Shown here one piece after another: positions 11,983-23,394 of a DNA stretch of 64,000 nt (position 1 is the first letter of the stretch; the number at the start of each line of letters is the position of its first letter). The position numbers were made by a program, and so were the translations under genes. The stretch lies in assembly GCA_034231615.1 (NCBI GenBank), contig CM067314.1:6915001-6979000 (forward strand), read 5' to 3'. The notes under the pieces were generated by a model. The model made no database searches. It saw only the letters and a list, made by a program, of their open reading frames with translations, and was not told where the DNA came from. The DNA comes from Meghimatium bilineatum (taxonomy: Eukaryota > Mollusca > Gastropoda > Stylommatophora > Philomycidae).

Positions 11983-12970
11983 ATTTGTTGTGCGTCCATC
12001 CAGTACACATCCAGTACACATCCAGTACATCTATCCAGTACACCCAGTACATCTATCCAGTACACATCCAGTACACATCTAGTACATCCATCCAGTACAC
12101 CCAGTACATCCATCCAGTACACATCCAGTACACATCCAGTACACCCAGTACATCCATCCAGTACACCCAGTACATCCATCCAGTACACCCAGTACATCCA
12201 TCCAGTACACATCCAGTACATCCATCCAGTACACCCAGTACATCCATCCAGTACATCCATCCAGTACACCCAGTACACATCCAGTACACATCCAGTACAT
12301 CCATCCAGTACACCCAGTACATCCATCCAGTACACCCAGTACATCCATCCAGTACACACCCAGTACATCTATCCAGTACACCCAGTAAATCCATCCAGTA
12401 CACCCAGTACATCCATCCAGTACACCCAGTACATCCATCCAGTACACATCCAGTACATCCATCCAGTACACCCAGTACATCCATCCAGTACACATCCAGT
12501 ACATCCATCCAGTACACCCAGTACATCCATCCAGTACACCCAGTACATCCATCCAGTACACATCCAGTACATCCATCCAGTACACCCAGTACATCTATCC
12601 AGTACACCCAGTACATCCATCCAGTACACACCCAGTACATCCATCCAGTACACCCAGTACATCCATCCAGTACACCCAGTACATCTATCCAGTACATCCA
12701 TCCAGTACACCCAGTACACATCCAGTACACATCCAGTACATCCATCCAGTACACCCAGTACATCCATCCAGTACACATCCAGTACATCCATCCAGTACAC
12801 CCAGTACATCCAGCCAGTACACCCAGTACATCCATCCAGTACACATCCAGTACATTCATCCAGTACACCCAGTACATCCATCCAGTACACCCAGTACATC
12901 CATCCAGTACACCCAGTACATCCATCCAGTACACCCATCCAGTACACCCAGTACATCCATCCAGTACACA
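11983..12970. repeat. 22-bp-based CAGTACA minisatellite, about 990 bp
   Basis: The main unit is ACATCCATCCAGTACACCCA plus GT (22 bp). Shorter and longer variants (10, 12 and 14 bp words of (A)CATCCAGTAC) are mixed in. Five of six frames stay open over long distances, giving false ORFs of up to 360 residues. Confidence 0.97.
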
Positions 12971-13084
12971 TAAAAACTGCGTGTTTTTTTTAAATATCAG
13001 AGATGTGGTGTAATTATTTCCTTTATGCAGCTTCCTGATAATCAAATATGAAAATAATAACAAGATTTATTATAAATGTTCATT

Positions 13085-13197
13085 AATTGATACACAGCCA
13101 GCAGCTTTTGTCCATTATACAGAACATGGTTTACAGTAAATGTTCATTATATAGAACAAGCTTTAGATCACATGTTCATTATATAGAATACGTTTTA
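13085..13197. repeat. 32-bp minisatellite, left part
   Basis: Diverged units of the same repeat as 13514-13890 (words TGTTCATTATATAGAACAAG and TTTAGATCA). It is split from the right part by a SINE-like insertion. Confidence 0.9.
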
Positions 13198-13207
13198 GAT
13201 CAAAATT

Positions 13208-13503
13208 TCGCCCATGTGTTGCCGAGGCCCGAAAGGGGAGCAAAGAATAGCAAATGGGAGTAAAGAATAACTGTTTACCTTCCATGCATGTCGTAAGAGG
13301 CGATTAAGGAGGTTATGGGATGGAGTTGGCTGTCCCATCCCATATAGGGTCAGTGACCCAAAGCTATGCTGAAGTCGGATGTGTCAGGCCGAAAGGCGCA
13401 GATATCACAGCAATGCTGTAAACCAAGACACAAAGCATTCCGTTCTCTGAATTACATACTGCTAATCTGCAGGAGTTTGAGAACAAACGCAGAAGAAGAA
13501 GAT
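13208..13503 (+). mobile_element. GAA-tailed SINE-like element, full-length copy
   Basis: A 296-bp insertion flanked by the perfect direct repeat GATCAAAATT (13198-13207 and 13504-13513), a target-site duplication. It matches 60264-60547 along its whole length (for example GTTGGCTGTCCCATCCCATA and GGTCAGTGACCCAAAGC) and ends in GAACAAACGCAGAAGAAGAA. No ORF. I do not see a convincing tRNA head, so the class is SINE-like or another non-autonomous retroelement. It split a minisatellite. Confidence 0.85.
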
Positions 13504-13513
13504 GATCAAAATT

Positions 13514-13890
13514 GAATTATATAGAACAAGTCTTAGAACAAATGTTCATTACATAGAACAAGTCTTAGAACAAATGTTCATTATATAGAACAAGTCTTAG
13601 AACAAATGTTCATTATATAGAACAAGTCTTAGAACACATGTTCATTATATAGAACAAGTCTTAGAACAAATGTTCATTATATAGAACAAGTCTTAGAACA
13701 AATGTTCATTATATAGAACAAGTCTTAGAACAAATGTTCATTATATAGAACAAGTCTTAGAACAAATGTTCATTATATAGAACAAGTCTTAGAACAAATG
13801 TTCATTATATAGAACAAGTCTTAGAACAAATGTTCATTATATAGAACAAGTCTTAGAACAAATGTTCATTATATAGAACAAGCCTTTGAT
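13514..13890. repeat. 32-bp minisatellite, right part
   Basis: About 12 very homogeneous units of AACAAGTCTTAGAACAAATG plus TTCATTATATAG (32 bp). The right part is much more uniform than the left part across the insertion. Confidence 0.97.
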
Positions 13891-13950
13891 GATATGATCA
13901 TTATTAACATACATGATACACATGGGTGTCTACTGTTTGAATGATCTATT

Positions 13951-14107
13951 CCCGCCAAAGACGGATGTGCCGGGTCAATAGCGGAAATAAAACGGCGACA
14001 CAACGCATTTCCATTCTCTGGACTACATCCTGCTGGAGATCTAGTAGGATCATAGTCCTACTACAAGGGAGACCCAGCGGGAGTTTGAGAATGAAAGAAG
14101 AAGAAGA
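13951..14107 (+). mobile_element. GAA-tailed SINE-like element, truncated subfamily copy
   Basis: Flanked by the perfect 13-bp repeat TGAATGATCTATT (13938-13950 and 14108-14120). It carries AAGACGGATGTGCCGGGTCA at its 5' end and GAGTTTGAGAATGAAAGAAG plus AAGAAGA at its 3' end. It is about 157 bp. The same short form occurs at 22911, 31979 and 45072, so this is a distinct subfamily rather than random truncation. Confidence 0.85.
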
Positions 14108-14214
14108 TGAATGATCTATTGTGAATTCGCGACATGACATCTACCGACCACCCGATATTTATTTTTGCATAATTTTTGTTTCTATTCTCCAAAAAAAATT
14201 ATGTTATTCGTCCC

Positions 14215-14525
14215 AGGCCACACCTGAGAATCCTCATCCCAGGACACACCTGAGATACTCGTCCCAGGGCACACCTGAGATACTCGTCCCAGGGCACACC
14301 TGAGAATCCTCATCCCAGGACACACCTGAGATACTCGTCACAGGACACACCTGAGATACTCGTCCCAGGACACACCTGAGATACTCGTCCCAGGACACAC
14401 CTGATAATCCTCGTCCCAGGACACACCTGAGATACTCGTCCCAGGACACACCTGATAATCCTCGTCCCAGGACACACCTGAGATACTCGTCCCAGGACAC
14501 ACCTGAGAATCCTCGCCAACAAACA
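14215..14525. repeat. 23-bp minisatellite
   Basis: About 13 units of CCCAGGACACACCTGAGATA plus CTCGT-like ends, with alternating GATACTC and GATAATC/GAATCCTC variants. Confidence 0.95.
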
Positions 14526-14694
14526 TTCATCTTATGAGTTCCTAAATAATAACTAGAACATTGTTATATTCACATTGTTATATTCACATTCTTATCTGTG
14601 CCCTGGCTATTAACGTTAGGTTCAGCTTAGTTCGAAATGAATTTATCAAATTAAGATATTACCCATCAAATTATGTTATTACCCAGATAACTGT

Positions 14695-14865
14695 TAGCTG
14701 AAAAATGCCTGGGCTAATAAACAACATGCTGGCGTGCTAAACAATTTGTAACATTAATAAACAATGCGTGAGTTCATTTGGGATATTTTAACAACGCATG
14801 GGCTAAGTTAACAACATGTGGGCTTAGTGAACAACAGTAGGGCTTACTGAACAATGGAGAAGTGT
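14695..14865. repeat. Degenerate ~30-bp tandem repeat
   Basis: Five or six weak copies of GGGCTTAGTGAACAACATG-like units, each with AACAATG/AACAACA and GGGCT words. Confidence 0.65.
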
Positions 14866-14929
14866 TTATGGCGTGTAATTATACTCTATACAATATAGAA
14901 GCGTTTATAACGCAGGACAAGATATAGGT

Positions 14930-15465
14930 TCTTGAGAGGCTTAGGTAATTCATTAATATTACACCTGCGTTGCTTATATAACTCATTAACGTTACACCTG
15001 CGAGGCTTATATAACTCATTACTGTCACACCTGCGAGGCTTACATAACTCATTAATGCTACACATGTGAGGCTTATATAACTCATTAATGCTACACATGT
15101 GAGGCTTATATAACTCATTAATGCTACACATGTGAGGCTTATATAACTCATTAATGCTACACATGTGATGTTTATATAACTCATTAATGCTACACATGTG
15201 AGGCTTATATAACTCATTAATACCATACATGTGAGGCTTATATAACTCATTATGGCTTATATAACTCATTAATGCTACACATGTGAGTCTTACATAACTC
15301 ATTAATGTCACACGTGTGAGGCTTATATAACTACTTACTATCACACATGTGAGGCTTACATAACTCATTAATATCACACATGTGAGGCTTACATAACTCC
15401 CTAATATCACACATGTGAGGCTTATATAACTCATTAATATCACGCATGTGAGTCTTGCATAATTC
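14930..15465. repeat. 33-bp minisatellite
   Basis: About 16 units of GAGGCTTATATAACTCATTA plus ATGCTACACATGT. The 33-bp period keeps frames open on the minus strand, giving false ORFs of 123 and 216 residues. Confidence 0.96.
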
Positions 15466-15889
15466 GGTACTATACAAGAATCAGTGGACAGGTTTCTACG
15501 GAACAAAAAGCAAACATAATTAAACGGAACATACATTTTGGGACATGTATAATTTATCTGCAGGCATAATAAACTCTTTCAATTTAGCTGTGTAGCCGCA
15601 AATGGACTGTGTTTATATATTGTTACCAGACACATCCGCCTTTAGTATGTCATTTGTGGATCGATGTTACAGTTAACAAACTTAGAGAGAAATATGTATG
15701 TAGCTTTTCCTATTGTCTTACAACATACATAGCAGGTCGTGTAATTACCCTTGGCTATTCCCCATTAGAGCCTGTCGAGTTAGAAGTATATATGACACAA
15801 TCAGGTTCGCAGTTTACTTTGACAATAATCAACTCAGATGAGGTGATGCAGCTGCTGCTCGGTTTCAATAATTAGCACTGCCATATTTT
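15466..15889. other. Unassigned sequence with a small ORF
   Basis: An 88-residue plus-strand ORF (15609-15875) has no recognisable domain, no signal peptide and no start context I can defend. I do not call it a gene. Confidence 0.35.
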
Positions 15890-16100
15890 AACATAAATAA
15901 AACTGTGTCAAGGACATTCTTGCACCTGTTTACCTACATGATGTCATAAAACTGTGTCAAGGACATTCTTGCACCTGTTTACCTACATGATGTCATAAAA
16001 CTGTGTCAAGGACATTCTTGCACCTGTTTACCTACATGATGTCATAAAACTGTGTCAAGGACATTCTTGCACCTGTTTACCTACATGACGTCATAAAACC
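15890..16100. repeat. 49-bp tandem repeat, about 4 units
   Basis: Four almost identical units of ATAAAACTGTGTCAAGGACA continuing TTCTTGCACCTGTTTACCTA. Confidence 0.96.
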
Positions 16101-17354
<1,254 letters not shown>

Positions 17355-17800
17355 TAATTTTTAAACTCATGATTTTAAGTATAGTTTTTATACTCATGAC
17401 GTTAAGCATAGTTTTTATACTCATGACTTTAAGCATAGTTTTTATACTCATGACGTTAAGCATAGTTTTTATACTCATGACGTTAAGCATAGTTTTTATA
17501 CTCATGACGTTAAGCATAGTTTTTATACTCATGATGTTAAGCATAGTTTTTATACTCATGACGTTAAGCATAGTTTTTATACTCATGACTTTAAGTATAG
17601 TTTTTATACTCAAGACGCTAAGCATAGTTTTTATACTCATGACGTTAAGCATAGTTTTTATACTCATGACGTTAAGCATAGTTTTTATACTCATGACGTT
17701 AAGTATAGTTTTTATACTCATGACTTTAAACAAAGTTTAAAAATTCGTGACTTTAAGTACAATTTTCAAATCGTTGACATTAAGTACAGTTTTCAAACCA
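17355..17800. repeat. 27-bp minisatellite
   Basis: About 14 units of GACGTTAAGCATAGTTTTTA plus TACTCAT (27 bp), decaying to the right. The in-frame period makes false ORFs on both strands. Confidence 0.96.
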
Positions 17801-17884
17801 ATGATATTTAAGTACTCATTGATTTAAGCAAACGTTTTACTGTTATTTGTGTAGAAAACTTTTTGACAAAGTTATAAAGATACG

Positions 17885-18300
17885 GAATATTTAGAAATCT
17901 AGCAACGTTGTTAGCACACTTGTAGTCAATAGACAGAAGTCTAGCGACATTTTTAGAACATGTGTAGACAATGAGAAGAAGTCTAGCGACATCAGTAGCA
18001 TACATGTATACGATGAGTAGAAGTCTAGCGACATCAGTAGCATACATGTATACGATGAGTAGAAGTCTAGCGACATCAGTAGCATACATCTATACGATGA
18101 GTAGAAATCTAGCGACATCAGTAGCATACATCTATACGATGAGTAGAAGTCTAGCGACATCAGTAGCATACATATATACGATGAGTAGAAGTCTAGCGAC
18201 ATCAGTAGCATACATCTATACGATGAGTGGAAATCTAGCGGCATGTGTATCACACTTATCGACAATGGGTAGAAGTCTAGCGACATCGTTAATATCGTGT
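17885..18300. repeat. 42-bp minisatellite
   Basis: About 9 units of TCTAGCGACATCAGTAGCAT then ACATSTATACGATGAGTAGA. The outer units at both ends are the most diverged, as expected when exchange is concentrated in the middle. Confidence 0.95.
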
Positions 18301-18590
18301 GAACAGTAGGTGAAAAATAACCATTGCCGTACGTACAGAGATGTTTTCCTAAATAATTTCAACACCACCTCTACAGAAAATTGTGAAGGTATTGGCAATG
18401 TTTATGAGCAGAGACACGTGTCTTTAATAACTGCAAGTTGCGACTGTAAAGCAACAAATTGAAATGTTTGTTTAAAACGAAAAAATTAAAAACGTTTCTC
18501 GAAATGAGCATTGTACATCATAAATTTAAAATAAGAAATAATTAAAACTATACGATTAACCGTCTCATTAATCTGATTATAGTACATTTT
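18301..18590. other. Unassigned sequence
   Basis: AT-rich, no feature seen. Confidence 0.4.
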
Positions 18591-18595
18591 TAGTT

Positions 18596-18890
18596 CTTCT
18601 TCTTCTGCGTTCAGCATCTGTGGTCATGCTATATTGTCAGGCCTGTCGTCAAGACGAAGTCCACTGTCTTCTCCAGGTCAGAGCGGCTGCCCCATAGCTT
18701 TTGCCTCAAGTCTGTATCCTCTGGCCAGGTCTGCTGTCTCTGCTCTTTGTATGTTGGGCAGTCCTGAAGTATATGTTCGGAGTCTGGGTTCCGGATCCAC
18801 ATGGACATTCATCTGTGTATGAGATCTTCAATCGGTAAAGGTGACCCAACAGTCTTCAGTGGTCTGTTCTAAGGCGAAATATTGTGCTCT
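18596..18890 (-). mobile_element. LINE-D-related 3' end with zinc-knuckle C-terminus
   Basis: The minus strand encodes DECPCGSGTQTP, then after a one-base deletion HILQDCPTYKEQRQQTWPED and a tail ending TVDFVLTTGLTI-stop. This aligns with CTCGQAAQSTKHILQECSEH in LINE-D at 59-60 kb, including the two N-terminal Cys, the His and the last Cys. It ends in GAACGCAGAAGAAGAAGAA on the minus strand, the same tail as LINE-D and the GAA-tailed SINE. Confidence 0.8.
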
Positions 18891-18904
18891 GTTGATATCT
18901 TTGG

Positions 18905-19425
18905 AGCATACAACGAAATGTAATAACTACAATACACAGGCAACGATCGAATACGCGTGAGTTGATTGTAATAACTACAAGGTTACACAGGCAACGATTG
19001 AATACGGTTGAAGTGATTGTAATAACTACAAGTAACACAGGCAACGATTGAATACGCTTGAAGTGATTGTAATAACTACAAGGTTACACAGGCAACGATT
19101 AAATACGGTTGAAGTGATTGTAATAACTACAAGTAACACAGGCAACGATTGAATACGCTTGAAGTGATTGTAATATCTACAAGGTTACACAGGCAACGAT
19201 TGAATACGGTTGAAGTGATTGTAATAACTACAAGTAACACAGGCAACGATTGAATACGCTTGAAGTGATTGTAATATCTACAAGGTTACACAGGCAACGA
19301 TTGAATACGGTTGAAGTGATTGTAATAACTACAAGTAACACAGGCAACGATTGAATACGCGTGATGTGATTGTAATACCTACAAGTAACACAGACAACGA
19401 ATACCCTTGTGGTGATTGTAATAAC
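18905..19425. repeat. 50/51-bp minisatellite with dimer register
   Basis: About 10 units of CACAGGCAACGATTGAATAC continuing GSTTGAAGTGATTGTAATAA. Units alternate between CAAGGTTACACAGG (51 bp, with CGGTTG) and CAAGTAACACAGG (50 bp, with CGCTTG), so the true evolving period is about 101 bp. Confidence 0.95.
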
Positions 19426-19862
19426 AAATATACAACATCGATGTTCTCAAACTTGATAATAATTTTAACCTTTAAAAACTGATATGCATCACTAAGTTTT
19501 TATCCTTTGACCGGTTCAGCAGCAGCACATTTTACAGGTAACAGTTTTTTTTGCTGTTGAAAGTTACTGTTGTTAGGTTTGAAGGGTGATTGAGATTGTT
19601 TCAAGCGTGACATGGCAAAAATAATTATGTATCAACGTGCTTATGGAAGGTAGATAGAATGGATAGTAATCTGTGAATCTCTGAAACATCTCACATGATC
19701 TATGTATGTCTAGCAGATTAGGTTGTATGTAGCCACATCTTGCTTGTCTCCATCCCGTAGATATGAGAGATTCGGTACTACACCCTACTTCCTGGGCAAA
19801 ATTGAACGTGATAGCACTATATATTGACTTTATTGCCGTACGCGACAAACCAACAAGACTAA
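19426..19862. other. Unassigned sequence
   Basis: No supported gene. A 121-residue minus ORF (19573-19938) partly overlaps the next array and has no recognisable domain. Confidence 0.35.
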
Positions 19863-20135
19863 CTAGTTGAGCAGTATCTCTCATGACTGAATCTTCTATG
19901 AAAGTGGCACTCAGAGAGCAGTATCTCTCATGACTCAATCGTCTATGAAAGTGGCACTCAGAGAGTAGTATCTCTCATGACTGAATCTTCTATGGCACAC
20001 AGAGAGCAGTATCTCTCATGACTGAATCGTCTATGAAAGTGGCACTCAGAGAGCAGTATCTCTCATAACTGAACCCTCTATGAAAGTGGCACCCAGAGAG
20101 CAGTATCTCTCATGACTGAATCTTCTATGTAACTG
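19863..20135. repeat. ~47-bp tandem repeat
   Basis: About 6 units of GAGAGCAGTATCTCTCATGA continuing CTGAATCKTCTATGAAAGTG. One unit has lost about 10 bp. Confidence 0.93.
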
Positions 20136-20228
20136 GCACCCAAATGTTTTCTGTGGGGTCACCGGTTGAAATCGTAAAATAAAAAATATTGAACTTAAAA
20201 GAATTTTCGTTGGATGTTTACTGCCTTC

Positions 20229-20351
20229 AGCTTCTAGCTTTTTTTTTTTTAAACCATAGGAGACCTATACCATTTGGGATCGCTAGACGTATTTGTGATC
20301 GCTAGAGGCATTTAGGGTCGCTAGAAGTTAATAGAAGGAAGCTTCTAGCTT
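20229..20351 (-). mobile_element. Small poly(A)-tailed insertion with 12-bp TSD
   Basis: The direct repeat AGCTTCTAGCTT occurs at 20229-20240 and 20340-20351. The 99 bases between begin with a T run, that is, a poly(A) tail on the minus strand, and contain three degenerate GATCGCTAGA words. This is the structure of a short RNA copied by LINE machinery. The source is not identified. Confidence 0.5.
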
Positions 20352-20981
20352 ATGTTTCAACCGGGAACATAATTCCCGGAGATCAGTGACAACCAAACAG
20401 ACGAAAGATAATTAAAGTCAACAAGGAAATTTATGATTTATATCAATCACTAGACATATGAGTCACCTTCAAAACATATAGATATCAACAAAATGAAAAC
20501 ATATACCAATATACATAAAGATTGACAAGAACAAATGTTCAGAAATTGGAAGCGACAGGCAGGACACTGAGACTAGTTAAGACGGACTGTACCGATATCA
20601 GGATTAAGGCATCGTGGATTCAAAAGTTGATAAAAAGATAAATGTAATTCTTGTGGCGTGTTACTGCGCGCAACAGATAATGGTATATGCTGTGCTGATA
20701 TATGCAAGACCTGCTGTGGAATGAGATTATTTTGACAGTGGAAAGCACCCCAGGGGAAACGTAATAGTAAAACACTTCACACGAGGATGCTGACAGATTA
20801 GATCACAACTGGGGGGAGATGACGCTTGAGAGAATGCTGAAGTAATCAAGAGGCAGAATCAGATTAAATCTGACTACTTTGTAAGTTCAGGAAGGAAGAC
20901 AAAATCATTTAATTCTAATTATATAAATTAAACTTTATCTGAAATACAGAAAGGAGAAATCAAGCCTTATCTTATTCCTTT
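20352..20981. other. Unassigned sequence with one small hairpin
   Basis: Perfect 7-bp inverted repeat CCGGGAA/TTCCCGG at 20361-20379 with a 5-base loop. Otherwise no recognisable feature. Confidence 0.4.
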
Positions 20982-21145
20982 TTTCTTCCGTGTTCGTTCT
21001 CAAACTCCTGCATATTATCAGGATGTAGTCCAGAGAGCGGATTGTGTTGCACCATGGTTTACAGCTAAGCTGTGATACCTGATTGTGATACGCCTTTCGG
21101 CCTGACATGACTATCCGACTGCAGCATGGCTCCGTGATTAATTTA
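20982..21145 (-). mobile_element. GAA-tailed SINE-like element, 5'-truncated
   Basis: The reverse complement matches the 3' half of 60264-60547 (GCCGAAAGGCG, CTACATCCTG, GAGTTTGAGAACGAACACGG). The tail has decayed to GGAAGAAAAAAGG. Confidence 0.7.
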
Positions 21146-21419
21146 ATCCTCTAACAGATGTGACAACAAACACACCAAAACCTCTTTAGTTGACGCTCAC
21201 GACATGTATAGCAACAGTTGCTCTTTGTTCGGCTTCCAGGACCAGTAAAACACTGGCTAGTCATACCCGAAACTCAGGCCTACAATACATAATAACATGA
21301 GTCACCAGAAACAAATGGTTCAATCACTTAAGTCGAGTTTAGTTCAGTCATTTATTGCAAATCATCTGTGACTGTTTACAAAGTAACGTTGAAACTATAC
21401 TTTCATATGTTTCTTCCTT

Positions 21420-21550
21420 TGTGTTTTCATTGTGTGTGTATTTCATTGTGTTTATATTTCATTGTGTGTGTAATTCATTGTGTGTGTATTTAATTGTGTG
21501 TGTATTTCATTGTATTTCATTGTGTTTTTTTTCAATGTGTGTGTGTGTAT
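21420..21550. repeat. Degenerate GTGTGTATTTCATT repeat
   Basis: About 8 irregular copies of ATTGTGTGTGTATTTC. Confidence 0.85.
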
Positions 21551-21624
21551 TAAAACTGTACACGCCATGTAAACGGTAAAAGAAGAAGGCGCTGACATAT
21601 TCACTTTTTGCAAAAGGATGCGTC

Positions 21625-21900
21625 GATATATACAATCTATACAACATATACAATCTATACAACATATACAATCTATACAACATATACAATCTATAGAACA
21701 TATACAATCTATACGATATATACAATCTATACAATATATATACAATCTATACGATATATATACAATCTATACGATATATATACAATCAATACGATATATA
21801 TATAATCTATACGATATATATACAATCAATACGATATAAATAAAATATATACGATATATATACAATCTATACGATATATATACAATCTATACAATATATG
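21625..21900. repeat. ~16-20-bp AT-rich minisatellite
   Basis: Units of TACAATCTATACAACATA grading into ATACAATCTATACGATATAT. False Tyr/Ile-rich ORFs run through both strands. Confidence 0.94.
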
Positions 21901-22300
21901 GTAATGACGGTAAAAATGTACACAAACACTATTAAATCGTGTTAGCTAAGAATATTCTAAAAAAAGTGTTGCAAATTATGGTCACAATGACACCATGGGG
22001 TAACTTAAGCCAGATGACCACTATGAGATGATGGAAATTGGTGACAATTCGCCATACATTACACGCTTCTACATACTTATATGTTGTTGTTAGAATGTAT
22101 AAATATTCAACTTACCGTATCAACAGATAGTTTTATCCGCTGCTTGTGCCTACATTGTTTTATAATGGAAAGCACGATATAACAGCGAGGGTAACTGTAA
22201 TATTGTCCTACACCGATTGCTCGCCAAGATAAGTACTACAAGCACATAACACGGTTAAACTACGGAATAAGTCTTCACTGTGCTATAAATAGTACACTGT
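21901..22300. other. Unassigned sequence
   Basis: No recognisable feature. Confidence 0.35.
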
Positions 22301-22314
22301 TTACATTATTAACT

Positions 22315-22372
22315 ATCCGACGTCACGGATTTCCGTGTTACACCAATGAAATTAATGGCTGCTGTGACGTCA
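22315..22372. promoter_or_regulatory. Two CRE/ATF-type sites
   Basis: CCGACGTCACGG at about 22317-22328 and a full palindromic TGACGTCA at 22365-22372, 46 bases apart, in a locally CpG-containing segment. This spacing resembles a CREB/ATF-bound promoter or enhancer, but no gene start is visible beside it. It could be chance. Confidence 0.25.
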
Positions 22373-22900
22373 CATCCGGACAATCGCTGAGTTCAATTCT
22401 AGACACAGATGAACTTATGCATAATCTGTTTCTTTTCCAATTTACATATTAACTGTCCAAAGATTTGTACTGAGGGATCAGTATTTCTGCGCGCTATACA
22501 CGGAGCGAGGTGCGCGCACACATTCGAAATATTATTTCTAATCCTTACCGTAATCTAAGTACTTAACCTTAACTTGCCTTAAGCTTGTCGAATCAAACAA
22601 CAAAGGTCAGGAAATAAGTCGAAACTAGAACAAAGGTCACAGTGAAGACTTATACTGTAGTTGCGTCCAACACACTACACACGGAGTACACAACAAACAT
22701 GTGCATCTACCTTCGTATATTGTGCCAACATAACAAAGGTACATGCGTACGTAACTCACTACGACACATTCCCACATCTCCAGAAACTTGTGTACTCCGC
22801 GGTTGTATCAGGAACTAGTGTGTGTGTACACGTGTAGGCCTGGATCAACACAGCTGATGTTCAGACAACACAAGTTGTGCGTTATATTAATATGATGTTC
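22373..22900. other. Unassigned, relatively CpG-containing sequence
   Basis: Contains GCGCGCTATACACGGAGCGA and further CG-containing words, unlike the AT-rich neighbours. No exon can be supported. Confidence 0.3.
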
Positions 22901-22910
22901 TTCTTCTTTA

Positions 22911-23062
22911 GCGTTCATTCTTAAATTCCCCCTGGATCTCCCTTGTGGCAGGACGATTATCCTACTAGATTTCCAGCAGGTTGTAGTCCAGAGAATGGAA
23001 ATGCGTTGTGTCGCCGTTTTAATTGCGCCAATGGTCCGACACATCCGTCTTCGGTGGGATGC
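22911..23062 (-). mobile_element. GAA-tailed SINE-like element, short subfamily
   Basis: Flanked by the 10-bp repeat TATGATGTTC (22901-22910 and 23063-23072). The minus strand starts CCACCGAAGACGGATGTGTC and ends GAATGAACGCTAAAGAAGAA. It is 152 bp, matching the short form at 13951. Confidence 0.85.
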
Positions 23063-23254
23063 TATGATGTTCAAGAAAACAGTTTCTATAAAAAAATCAA
23101 ATATATATAATAAACATTATCAATCTGTGTGGCGTGTCTTGTACGGAACGTTATCCTCAGTGACACTCTGTAAGTCTCTTGGTTCTGTTCGAGCTGCCCA
23201 GCCTCTTCCAGTGTTATGTTCAGAAGGGCGTTGATATCCTGTGTCCATCGTAGT

Positions 23255-23394
23255 CGCACACGATGGCATGGAAAGAGTTTTGTTGGAGGGGGGATAAAAG
23301 ACAGTAAAGGCAGAGGCCGACCAAGACGTCGCTGGACAAGAGGTATTCAGGAATGCACGCACTAGTCGCTAGTGGAAGAAGGACAACTTGCCAG
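23255..23394 (+). mobile_element. LINE-H C-terminal coding remnant, left part
   Basis: The plus strand encodes GRGRPRRRWTRGIQECTH, a stop, then SLVEEGQLARNRGDFRRFTR. This aligns with KGRPRRRWTKDIQECLRMSL and AGQLAQDRGDFKRYIEKT of LINE-H at 1.9 kb. The coding sequence passes directly into a tandem array. Confidence 0.8.

Noticed and set aside
11911-13063. Several 135-360 residue ORFs on both strands (Ser/Thr/His/Pro or Trp/Cys/Gly rich)
   Set aside because: All are frames of the CAGTACA minisatellite, which lacks stops in most frames.
15609-15875. Small gene of 88 residues
   Set aside because: No domain, no start context and no repeat-independent support.
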